Source: CAYOLL01 sp964404765 [NCBI: uncultured Gemmatimonadota bacterium]
GTDB lineage: Bacteria; 4572-55
DNA length: 16,649 nt
NCBI GenBank assembly: GCA_964404765.1
Contig: CAYOLL010000135.1
Span: 1-16,649, forward strand
Reading direction: 5' to 3'
In this document: positions 1 to 6,845 of the stretch, piece by piece
Layout: each line of letters starts with the position of its first letter
Numbering within the stretch: the first letter of the stretch is position 1
Notes under the pieces: model-generated
What the model saw: only the letters and a program-made list of their open reading frames with translations
Databases searched by the model: none
Told to the model about the DNA's origin: nothing
Translations under genes and position numbers: made by a program

Positions 1-11
1 AACAAAGATTG

Positions 12-40
12 ATACAGACGGCTGAAAAACGCCGCTGTAT
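12..40. other. Imperfect hairpin upstream of the OmpA-type lipoprotein gene
   Basis: Arms at 12-22 and 31-40 pair over 10 bp with one bulged A and an 8-nt loop. No T-run follows, so it is not a standard intrinsic terminator of an upstream gene. A TATAAT hexamer (38-43) overlaps its right edge, and TAGATTTG (51-58) fits the Bacteroidota-type -7 element TAnnTTTG. Neither has a convincing partner box at normal spacing, so I cannot choose a promoter. The rest of 1-120 shows only the ribosome-binding site of the next gene. Confidence 0.3.
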
Positions 41-120
41 AATCTTGCGTTAGATTTGTGAAGCGCAAATAGAAATATTAACCCATTGTTCATTGTTTAT
101 TAAATTCGGAGGATATTATT

Positions 121-822
121 ATGAAGAAGCTACTTGTGGCATTATTAATTAGCGCAGTCGTTATTTCCGGCCTGAATTGCGCAGCGACCCAGTCACAGCA
201 AGGCGCGGGCATTGGCGCTGTTGTTGGCGGCGTGGTCGGCGGTGTTATCGGTCACCAAATGGGAGATAAAACCGCCGGTATTATTCTGGGCGCGGCATTA
301 GGCGGTTTGGCCGGGGCTTATATTGGCGACTATATGGATAAACAGGCCAAAGAGATCAATCAGCAGGTTCCGGACGCCGATGTCATCGTCATCAACAACG
401 AAGGCAAGCCGGTCGAGAATTCGCAGGATCAGGGCGGGCAAGCTATTCTGGTTAAGTTTGACTCCAATACGCTGTTTGATGTGAACAGCTCTGAGTTAAA
501 AGCCGGCGCGAAATCCAATCTGGATAATCTGGCCGGAATTATGACCAAATATGAGAAGACGAATATCCACATCTCCGGCCACACCGACGCCACCGGTACA
601 GACGATCTCAATCAAAAATTATCGGAAAAGCGCGCCCAGGCTGTATCGGGCTACTTAACCGGCAAAGGCGTCACTGCGACCCGCTTTACCGTCGTCGGCC
701 ACGGCGAAAGCAAGCCCATTGCCAGCAACGACACGCCCGAAGGCCGCCAATTGAACCGCCGGGTCGAAATTATCATCAGCCCGAATGACGCGCTGGTGGA
801 TACAGCTAAGAAACAGGGATAG
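121..822 (+). CDS. OmpA-family outer-membrane lipoprotein with glycine-zipper segment
   Basis: A 233-residue envelope protein expected to tether the outer membrane to peptidoglycan. Residues 1-19 form a lipoprotein-type signal (MKKLL, then a hydrophobic run) ending before C20. The lipobox G-L-N-C is loose because of Asn at -1. Residues 28-70 are a glycine-zipper segment rich in GxxxG, likely membrane-inserted. Residues 107-220 form the OmpA C-terminal domain, with the FDSNTLFD entry strand, the HTDATGTDD motif (D156) and SEKRAQAV (R171), the Asp/Arg pair that binds diaminopimelate in this family. The architecture matches the YiaD-like group and length is normal. A strong GGAGG (108-112) lies 8 nt before the ATG. 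A palindromic repeat begins 7 nt after the stop. The next gene is co-oriented after 71 bp, but no shared function is evident. Confidence 0.9.
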   Translation: MKKLLVALLISAVVISGLNCAATQSQQGAGIGAVVGGVVGGVIGHQMGDKTAGIILGAALGGLAGAYIGDYMDKQAKEINQQVPDADVIVINNEGKPVENSQDQGGQAILVKFDSNTLFDVNSSELKAGAKSNLDNLAGIMTKYEKTNIHISGHTDATGTDDLNQKLSEKRAQAVSGYLTGKGVTATRFTVVGHGESKPIASNDTPEGRQLNRRVEIIISPNDALVDTAKKQG

Positions 823-829
823 TTTCTCC

Positions 830-862
830 AGACCTAACAGGCTTTAAAAACCTGTTAGGTCT
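830..862. repeat. 33-bp palindromic element, 15-3-15 design (family 1, copy A)
   Basis: Arms 830-844 and 848-862 pair over 14 of 15 positions (C842/A850 is the one mismatch) around spacer TAA. The left arm reads AGACCTAACAGGCTT. Written on the other strand, its first arm differs from that of the element at 12049-12081 at only three positions, so they are the same family. It lies 7 nt after the stop of the OmpA-type gene and could act as a transcript-end hairpin, but no T-run follows. A dispersed REP-like repeat is the simplest reading. Confidence 0.8.
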
Positions 863-893
863 TCGTCTAAGCTTCGCTCTGAGGAATGCCTCT

Positions 894-2252
894 ATGTCTT
901 TTTCTAATGATGAATTAATTCAGGTGATTCGCGAATCTGTCCGCTTAAATCCGCAAAATGTGGTTTTGCGCAAGCATTTGGCCGATTTGTTGCTGAAGGC
1001 GCAGGATTTTACGGCGGCGGAATCGGAATTTCAGCAGGCTCTGGCTCTTGCGCCGGAAGACTTTCAAATCAAGATCGGTCTGGCGGCAGCTTTTTTTGGG
1101 CAAAGTAAAATCTCTACCGCCCTGGTGATTGTGGAAACCATGCTGCAGGATAAAGCCCATCCTCTTGCGCCGCAAATTCTGATTCTGGCCGCGCGTCTCT
1201 ATGTCCAAGCCAACGAAATTCAGCAGGCCGCCCAAGCCTATCGTCAAGCCATACAGAAAGATCCGACGCTGGCTGATTCTGATTTGGAAAGCAGTTTGAT
1301 GCTTCGTCAGGCTCAAACCCCCCTTGGTCCGGCCACAGGTACCCGTCAACCAGCCGTACCGCTTGATGATCGGCCTGACGCGCTGGAAGCGGCGCTGGAA
1401 CGCCCGCACTTTAACTTTAGCGATGTGGGCGGCATGGAGTCGTTAAAAGAAGAAATCCGCCTGAAAATTATCCATCCCTTACAACATCCCGAACTTTACA
1501 AAGCATACGGCAAGCCGATTGGCGGCGGCATCCTGATGTATGGCCCGCCCGGCTGCGGCAAAACGTATCTGGCCAAAGCCACCGCCGGTGAAGTACGGGC
1601 CAATTTTATTAATGTAGGGATTCACGATATTCTGGATATGTACATCGGGCAGAGCGAGCACAAGCTGCACGAGTTGTTTGAACTGGCGCGACATCACCGG
1701 CCCTGCGTGCTGTTCTTCGATGAAGTGGACGCGCTGGGCGCCAACCGTAGTGATATGCGGCACAGCGCCGGGCGGCAGCTCATTAACCAGTTTCTGGCCG
1801 AACTGGACGGCGCGCAGACTTCCAACGATGGGGTGCTGATTTTGGCCGCAACCAACGCGCCCTGGCATTTGGATGCCGCCTTCCGCCGGCCGGGTCGTTT
1901 TGACCGTATCCTGTTTGTCCCGCCGCCGGATGCCGAAGCCCGCGCCTCCATCCTGCAAATCATGCTCAAAAACAAGCCGATTGATAAAATCGACTACAAC
2001 GGCGTGGCCAAAAAAACCGAGCAGTTTTCCGGCGCGGACCTGAAGGCGGTGGTGGATGTGGCAGTGGAGAAAAAGCTGGGCGAGGCCATGAAAAAGGGCG
2101 CGCCGACGCCGATTGTTACCTCGGATTTGCTGCAGGGGGCCAAAACGATTCGCCCCAGCACAAAAGAGTGGTTTGGCGCGGCCCGCAACTATGCGCTATA
2201 TTCCAATCAAAGCGGCATTTATGATGAGATTTTGGCTTATTTGAAGTTGTAA
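894..2252 (+). CDS. TPR domain-containing AAA+ ATPase (Cdc48/FtsH-like module)
   Basis: A 452-residue probable cytoplasmic remodelling ATPase with one AAA+ module behind a helical repeat domain. Residues 5-125 look like three TPR-type units (for example DFTAAESEFQQALALAPED and IQQAAQAYRQAIQKDP) and probably bind partners. A proline-rich linker (140-160) follows. The AAA+ core has the entry motif FSDVGGMESLKEEI (175-188), Walker A GPPGCGKT (217-224), pore loop YIGQSE (250-255), Walker B LFFDEVDAL (273-281), sensor-1 Asn (AATN, 318-321) and the arginine-finger segment RRPGRFDR (331-338). This is the classical clade that includes Cdc48, katanin and FtsH. There is no protease domain and no membrane segment, so it is more likely an unfoldase than FtsH. 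GAGGA (881-885) lies 8 nt before the ATG. The substrate is unknown. Confidence 0.88.
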   Translation: MSFSNDELIQVIRESVRLNPQNVVLRKHLADLLLKAQDFTAAESEFQQALALAPEDFQIKIGLAAAFFGQSKISTALVIVETMLQDKAHPLAPQILILAARLYVQANEIQQAAQAYRQAIQKDPTLADSDLESSLMLRQAQTPLGPATGTRQPAVPLDDRPDALEAALERPHFNFSDVGGMESLKEEIRLKIIHPLQHPELYKAYGKPIGGGILMYGPPGCGKTYLAKATAGEVRANFINVGIHDILDMYIGQSEHKLHELFELARHHRPCVLFFDEVDALGANRSDMRHSAGRQLINQFLAELDGAQTSNDGVLILAATNAPWHLDAAFRRPGRFDRILFVPPPDAEARASILQIMLKNKPIDKIDYNGVAKKTEQFSGADLKAVVDVAVEKKLGEAMKKGAPTPIVTSDLLQGAKTIRPSTKEWFGAARNYALYSNQSGIYDEILAYLKL

Positions 2253-2254
2253 AG

Positions 2255-2341
2255 GGCGTTGTTGCATGATTAATCGCATATAAATAAGTTATACGGTTTG
2301 GATCATTCAAAAAAGAAACAAATTAATCACGCGGCAACGCC
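2255..2341. repeat. 20-bp inverted repeat pair flanking an A/T-rich spacer before the ATPase/DUF4276 cassette
   Basis: The arms 2255-2274 and 2322-2341 are reverse complements at 17 of 20 positions, separated by 47 bp that are A/T-rich. The left arm starts 2 nt after the stop of the AAA+ gene; the right arm ends 37 nt before the ATG of the cassette. Possible readings are a terminator or long hairpin of the upstream gene, an operator pair around the cassette promoter, or the remnant of a small mobile element marking the cassette edge. I found no matching copy at the other cassette end near 4330. Confidence 0.7.
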
Positions 2342-2378
2342 TTTGTGAAGTATCAGAGTATTAAGAGGAAAGTTTATT

Positions 2379-3671
2379 ATGGCTACGATCGAAGGCATTC
2401 GAATACGCAACTTTCGAGCTTTACGGGACATCACTCTCGGCAAGTTATGGAACGCGCAACAGACCGAAGCGCTGACACCTCTGACTGCGGTTATCGGCAA
2501 GAATGGCGTCGGGAAAAGTACGCTTTTCGATGCCTTTGGTTTTCTTTCGGATTGCCTCAAATCCGGTGTTGAGGATGCGTGCGACATGCGTGGGCGGGGC
2601 GGTTTTGATCGCACCCGCTCGCAAGGACAAAACGGCCCTATCGAATTTGAGGTGTATTACAAAGAAGACGGGAATGCGAGGCCGATAACCTATGAAATAT
2701 CAATTGATTTGGATTCGGAGGGGCGTCCTTATGTTCAGAAAGAACGTCTTCGCCAAAGAAGAAAAGGGCAGAAGCACGGCTGGCCATTCTCCTTTCTCCT
2801 GCTAAATGAGGGTAAAGGTGTCGTATGGAAGGAGGAAAAAGAAGGGCGACAAATTGACGAGCGTAAAGAACAATTAGACGTAATGGCGCTAATCGAATCA
2901 ATCGTAAGGGCCGGAAATCGTGAGGAAAGTAACGCCACGGAAGTTGTGGAGCTTGAAGACAAACGTAAACTCGGTATCGCCACATTAGGGTCACTCAAGC
3001 AACATCCCCGGATTTCGGCTTTCCGCCGTTTTATTGAAGGATGGTATCTAAGTTATTTTACGCCGGATGCGGCGCGAAGCCTCCCTTTGGCCGGGCCACA
3101 GAAGCATTTGAATATTCATGGGGATAATCTTGGAAATGTCGTTCAGTTTATGGAGCGGGAGCATTCGAGGAAATTTCAGACCATTCTTACCCGCATTGCC
3201 GGCAAGATTCCGGGAATAGACAAAATAGATACGGATAAAACACCCGACGGCAGGCTTCTTTTAAGATTCAATGATAAAGGTTTCGGAGATCCGTTCTATG
3301 CGCAGCAGATGTCGGACGGCACACTTAAAGTATTTGCCTATCTACTTCTTCTTGAAGATCCAACCCCACCGCCGTTTCTGTGCATTGAAGAGCCGGAAAA
3401 TGGGCTTTACCACAAACTGCTTGAAGCATTAGCGACCGAATTTCGTGAACACGCCACAGGACAGAAGGGCGGGTCTCAGATTTTCATTACGACTCATCAA
3501 CCGTATTTTGTGGATTCGCTTTCACCGGAGGAGGTTTGGGTTCTGGAAAAAGGAAACGATGGCTTTTCAACGATTCGGAGAGTTAGCGACGACCCGATTG
3601 TGAAAAACATGGTTGCTGAGGGACTTTTGTTAGGCGGTCTCTGGTACAGTGATTATTTGGATGCGAGGTAA
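2379..3671 (+). CDS. OLD/RecF-like AAA family ATPase, first gene of a defence-type pair
   Basis: A 430-residue ABC-type ATPase of the OLD/RecF/SMC-like group. It opens with IEGIRIRNFRAL (residues 4-15), the usual first strand of these proteins. Motifs are Walker A GKNGVGKST (40-48), an ABC-signature equivalent QQMSDGTLK (309-317), Walker B CIEEPENGL (335-343, E338 the likely catalytic Glu) and a switch His in TTHQPYF (371-377). The middle part (about 90-300) is charged and may be a short coiled coil or dimerisation insert. There is no TOPRIM nuclease domain at the C-terminus, unlike true OLD or GajA proteins; the next gene, 5 bp away, seems to supply it. AGAGGA (2364-2369) precedes the ATG by 9 nt. 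It probably acts as the sensor ATPase of a two-component complex, as AriA does in PARIS. Base composition looks more A/T-rich than in the flanking genes, which would suit acquisition by transfer. Confidence 0.85.
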   Translation: MATIEGIRIRNFRALRDITLGKLWNAQQTEALTPLTAVIGKNGVGKSTLFDAFGFLSDCLKSGVEDACDMRGRGGFDRTRSQGQNGPIEFEVYYKEDGNARPITYEISIDLDSEGRPYVQKERLRQRRKGQKHGWPFSFLLLNEGKGVVWKEEKEGRQIDERKEQLDVMALIESIVRAGNREESNATEVVELEDKRKLGIATLGSLKQHPRISAFRRFIEGWYLSYFTPDAARSLPLAGPQKHLNIHGDNLGNVVQFMEREHSRKFQTILTRIAGKIPGIDKIDTDKTPDGRLLLRFNDKGFGDPFYAQQMSDGTLKVFAYLLLLEDPTPPPFLCIEEPENGLYHKLLEALATEFREHATGQKGGSQIFITTHQPYFVDSLSPEEVWVLEKGNDGFSTIRRVSDDPIVKNMVAEGLLLGGLWYSDYLDAR

Positions 3672-3676
3672 TTTCA

Positions 3677-4330
3677 ATGCATTTTGAAATTCTTGTTGAA
3701 GATATCTCCGGTAAGAAAGCCCTTGAGATTCTGGTTCCAAAAATCATTGGAGAGGCGCACACTTGCAGAATTCATTCCTATAAAGGTATCGGCAGGATTC
3801 CTAAAAATATGAAAGATCCGGCTAACGTCAGTAAACGTATCTTGTTGGAAAACTTGCCAAAACTTCTGAAAGGTTATGGAAAGACCTTTCCAGTGAATCG
3901 GAATTGTTCGGCTGCTGTGATCTTGGTATGCGATCTCGATGATAAATGTCTAAAGACATTTCGTAGTGAATTGTATGGAATTCTGAACGCTTGCAATCCA
4001 AAGCCGGAAACGCGTTTCTGCTTTGCCATTGAGGAAGGCGAGGCGTGGTTTCTCGGCGATCTGAACGCGATCAAGAGCGCTTATTCCCATGCCAAAGATG
4101 CCGTGCTTAAAGATTATATCAACGATAGCATTTGTGGGACATGGGAAAGGCTGGCAGATGCTATTTATCCGGGTGGCTCACCAGCGCTTTCGAGCAAGGG
4201 GTGGCAGATCGTTGGCGCTGAAAAGTTGAAGTGGGCGGAGACGATCTCGCCTAAAATGAATATCAGCCAAAACGATTCTCCCAGTTTCCGTTATTTTTGC
4301 CGGCAGTTGCAAGCGTTTGTAAAAAGTTAG
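3677..4330 (+). CDS. DUF4276-type, TOPRIM-like protein, partner of the upstream ATPase
   Basis: A 217-residue protein that I place in DUF4276 from its layout. MHFEILVED opens a TOPRIM-like fold with acidic residue E8. AVILVCDLDDK (80-90) gives a strand ending in a D-x-D motif (D86, D88) and FAIEEGEAW (116-124) is the typical third signature. E8 plus D86/D88 is the acidic set expected for a metal-dependent TOPRIM-type nuclease, so activity on DNA or RNA is plausible but unproven. The gene starts 5 bp after the ATPase stop, with a GCGAGG ribosome site inside the end of the ATPase gene, so the two are almost certainly co-translated. It converges on the CapA-family gene with only 6 bp between stop codons. 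The pair could form an OLD-like complex split over two genes. Confidence 0.75.
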   Translation: MHFEILVEDISGKKALEILVPKIIGEAHTCRIHSYKGIGRIPKNMKDPANVSKRILLENLPKLLKGYGKTFPVNRNCSAAVILVCDLDDKCLKTFRSELYGILNACNPKPETRFCFAIEEGEAWFLGDLNAIKSAYSHAKDAVLKDYINDSICGTWERLADAIYPGGSPALSSKGWQIVGAEKLKWAETISPKMNISQNDSPSFRYFCRQLQAFVKS

Positions 4331-4336
4331 CGTCCG

Positions 4337-5353
4337 TTAAAAATCAAGATAACCGCGCTCATTCTCAATGCGAATCGTTGTGCCCAGCGGTTTGGAAAGG
4401 CGATCCAGCTCTTTCAGAATTTTGCCGGCCGCCGTGCCGGTTTCGATCCGGGTTTGAAAATGGACTTTAAAATTATCGACATTTAAAGGGATCAGTTCCG
4501 CTTTTTTCAAGCCGGTTTTGTCAAACGAGACTTTTAAGATGACGCTGGTTTTGGCGTTAGGACTGTAGGAGCCAAAAGTAAAATTTCCCAGACTATACGC
4601 AATCAACCCGCCGTTGTAAACATCCAATCCCTGCAGAATGTGGGGATGATGGCCGAGCACCAACGCCGCGCCGCAGTCAATCGCCAAATGTCCGAAAACC
4701 ATTTGATAATCCTTTGGCGTATCCCGCAATTCCTCGCCCCAGTGAAATGAAACAATGACTAAATCGGCCTGCTGTTTGGCCTGGCGCACGTCATTTTCGA
4801 TATGCTCGGCTGTGGCCTGAGCCGTGCCGGTTTTTCCGTGCCCGGCATAAAAAGAAGCCGGGTGCGTGGCGGAATAGGAGAGAAAAGCCAGTTTAACATT
4901 GCCGACTTCCTGAATTACCGCCTGACGGGCTTTGCTGCTATTTTGGCCGGCGCCGGACGGCTTCAGACCCAGAGTTTGCAGCGTTTGAATGGTGCTGGTC
5001 AGCGCGACCGCCCCGAAGTCCATAGTATGATTATTGGCCAGACACAGCACATCAAAGCCGGCATTTTTAACGCCTTCCGCATAGGCGGGCGGCACCAGGA
5101 AGGAATAGGTTTTGGAAGTGTCGGCGACGCCTTCTGTGCCGAAGGGCGCTTCCAGATTACCAATGGCTACATCGGCGGCGCTGATGATTGACGTAACATT
5201 TTTAAAAGGATAGTCCGGGCCGTGCTTTTTTAGAAACGGCGGCATTTTGTTACCAAGCATAATGTCGCCAACGGCCACTAAAGTGTAGGCGCTGTCAGCC
5301 AAAGCTTGATTTGTCCGCGCGAAAATTAAAATCACTACGAGTGCATAACGCAT
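4337..5353 (-). CDS. CapA-family metallophosphatase-fold protein (poly-gamma-glutamate synthesis type), exported
   Basis: A 338-residue protein with a short signal peptide (about 1-20, ending QALA-D) and a calcineurin-like metallophosphatase fold. Family motifs appear in order: VGDIMLGNK (28-36), IGNLEAPF (64-71), LANNHTMD (105-112), FHWGEE (203-208), LGHHPHILQG (233-242) and YSLGNF (253-258). D30, N66, N107/H109, H204 and H235-H238 would be the metal ligands. CapA (PgsA) proteins take part in poly-gamma-glutamate capsule making or modification, but no capB/capC homologue is visible, so the role here is open; a periplasmic phosphoesterase is equally possible. Divergent from the rRNA methyltransferase gene, with 33 bp between the two start codons. 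The ribosome site is weak (AGGCAGG). There is no terminator hairpin between this gene and the converging cassette. Confidence 0.88.
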   Translation of the reverse strand: MRYALVVILIFARTNQALADSAYTLVAVGDIMLGNKMPPFLKKHGPDYPFKNVTSIISAADVAIGNLEAPFGTEGVADTSKTYSFLVPPAYAEGVKNAGFDVLCLANNHTMDFGAVALTSTIQTLQTLGLKPSGAGQNSSKARQAVIQEVGNVKLAFLSYSATHPASFYAGHGKTGTAQATAEHIENDVRQAKQQADLVIVSFHWGEELRDTPKDYQMVFGHLAIDCGAALVLGHHPHILQGLDVYNGGLIAYSLGNFTFGSYSPNAKTSVILKVSFDKTGLKKAELIPLNVDNFKVHFQTRIETGTAAGKILKELDRLSKPLGTTIRIENERGYLDF

Positions 5354-5370
5354 TGAAATACCTGCCTATT

Positions 5371-5374
5371 GGAG
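5371..5374 (+). promoter_or_regulatory. GGAG ribosome-binding site deciding the methyltransferase start
   Basis: GGAG lies 12 nt before the ATG at 5387. The longer reading starting with TTG at 5369 would place this site inside the coding region and has no ribosome site of its own, so ATG 5387 is preferred, although 12 nt is a rather long spacing. Confidence 0.5.
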
Positions 5375-5386
5375 TTGAATGATCGA

Positions 5387-6790
5387 ATGAAAAAAGGACA
5401 AGAAATCGAAATATATATTGACGCCCTGGCCTTTGGCGGGCAAGGCGTGGGTCGGATTGACAATCTGGTCACTTTTGTGCCCGGCGCGGTGCCGGGCGAT
5501 ACGGTGCGCGCGCAGGTCAATATTAAGAAAAAACAATATGTCGAGGCCCGTCTGCTGGAGATTTTGCAGCCGTCCCCGGAGCGCGTTCCGGCGCCATGCT
5601 CATATTTTGGTCATTGCGGCGGCTGCAAAACGCAATCTTTGCCATACGAGCGGCAGCTTTTTTACAAACGGCAACAGGTTGTGGACAGCTTTGCCCGAAT
5701 CGGCCATTTGCAAAATGTAACGGTTTTGGATACGCTGGCCGCGCCTGATCCTATTTTTTATCGCAACAAAATGGAGTTTTCTTTTTCGGATCGCCGTTGG
5801 CTGTTGCCCGCAGAAATTGCGCAAACAGATACGGAACATCAGCGGGATTTTGCGCTGGGTTTCCATGTGGCCGGTCATTATGACAAAATTATTGATTTGC
5901 ACTCGTGCCTGCTCCAATCGGAATGGAGCGCCCGGGTTGTTAATTGGCTGCGCGATTATGCCCGCCAAAATGGTCTGGAGCCTTATAATGTCCATGAACA
6001 TAAAGGTTTTCTGCGCTTTTTGGTGATTCGCGAAGGCAAAAACACCGGTGAGCGGATGGTCAATATTGTGACACGGGAACATGCCCCGGAGCGCATGGCG
6101 CCGCTTGGCCGGGCGCTGAGCGCCGCCTTTCCCGAAGTCACCGCGTTAATCAACAATGTCACCACAAATGTCGGCAACGTCGCCTTTGGTGAAGTCGAGT
6201 ACCTTTTGCACGGCAAATCGTCGATTGATGAAACGTTGGGGTCGTATCGCTTTCGGATTTCGGCCAACTCTTTTTTTCAGACCAACACGAGGCAGGCCGA
6301 GCGGTTGTATCGGCTGGTGCAGGAGTTGGGCGAATTTAACGGGCAAGAGCTTGTGTACGATCTTTACACCGGTACCGGCACGATTGCGATTTTTATATCT
6401 CAGGCGGTGCGGCGGGTGGTCGGTTTTGAGCTCATCGAGAGCTGCATTCTGGATGCCAAAGCCAATGCCCGTTTGAACAATATTACCAATTGCGAGTTTG
6501 TGACGGCTGATCTAATGAATTTGGGCGCGCTGATTCGTCCGGACGAGCGCCCCGATGTCCTGATTATTGACCCGCCGCGGGCAGGAATGCACCCCAAAAC
6601 CGTGCAGGCTGTGCTCAAGCTTTTGCCGCCACGCATTATTCATGTTTCCTGCAATCCGACCACTCTGGCCCGCGACCTGGAAGTTTTAGTCGGGCAAGGC
6701 GGCTATCAAATCGACTTTGCCCAGCCGGTGGATATGTTTCCGCAAACCGCGCATGTAGAGATTGTGGTCAGGCTGAATCGGCGCGGATAA
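5387..6790 (+). CDS. rlmD: 23S rRNA (uracil-C5)-methyltransferase, RlmD/RumA family
   Basis: A SAM-dependent enzyme that makes 5-methyluridine in 23S rRNA. Counted from ATG 5387 it has 467 residues; positions here are from that Met. The TRAM RNA-binding domain spans about 5-63 (ALAFGGQGVGRIDN). Four cysteines fit the [4Fe-4S] cluster of the RumA group: C71, C77, C80 (CSYFGHCGGC) and C174. The Rossmann SAM site is YDLYTGTGTIA (324-334). DPPRAG starts at D395, the nucleophile is C422 in HVSCNPTT, and the base is E458 in HVEIVV. All key residues are present and length is normal. Which uridine it modifies (U1939 for RlmD, U747 for RlmC) cannot be told from sequence alone; RlmCD-like dual activity is also possible. 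An in-frame TTG at 5369 would add six residues. The downstream neighbour converges with a 55-bp gap holding no clear terminator. Confidence 0.88.
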   Translation: MKKGQEIEIYIDALAFGGQGVGRIDNLVTFVPGAVPGDTVRAQVNIKKKQYVEARLLEILQPSPERVPAPCSYFGHCGGCKTQSLPYERQLFYKRQQVVDSFARIGHLQNVTVLDTLAAPDPIFYRNKMEFSFSDRRWLLPAEIAQTDTEHQRDFALGFHVAGHYDKIIDLHSCLLQSEWSARVVNWLRDYARQNGLEPYNVHEHKGFLRFLVIREGKNTGERMVNIVTREHAPERMAPLGRALSAAFPEVTALINNVTTNVGNVAFGEVEYLLHGKSSIDETLGSYRFRISANSFFQTNTRQAERLYRLVQELGEFNGQELVYDLYTGTGTIAIFISQAVRRVVGFELIESCILDAKANARLNNITNCEFVTADLMNLGALIRPDERPDVLIIDPPRAGMHPKTVQAVLKLLPPRIIHVSCNPTTLARDLEVLVGQGGYQIDFAQPVDMFPQTAHVEIVVRLNRRG

Positions 6791-6845
6791 TACAAAAGCA
6801 GTCGTTGCGCAAATGATCCTGCCTGATACACATGGGTCTAATCGT

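Noticed and set aside
38-58. TATAAT (38-43) or TAGATTTG (51-58) as a definite promoter of the first gene
   Set aside because: Neither has a convincing upstream partner at normal distance; only TTGATA at 9-14 is present, 23 nt from TATAAT.
830-862. Palindrome read as a simple intrinsic terminator of the OmpA-type gene
   Set aside because: There is no T-run after the stem, and the same 33-bp plan recurs inside coding regions, where termination would be harmful.
2255-2341. Inverted repeat read as the two ends of an insertion sequence
   Set aside because: Only 47 bp lie between the arms with no transposase, and no target duplication could be seen; at most it is a remnant.
5369-5386. TTG start for the rRNA methyltransferase
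   Set aside because: The GGAG ribosome site would be inside the gene and none lies upstream; ATG 5387 matches the usual start just before the TRAM domain.
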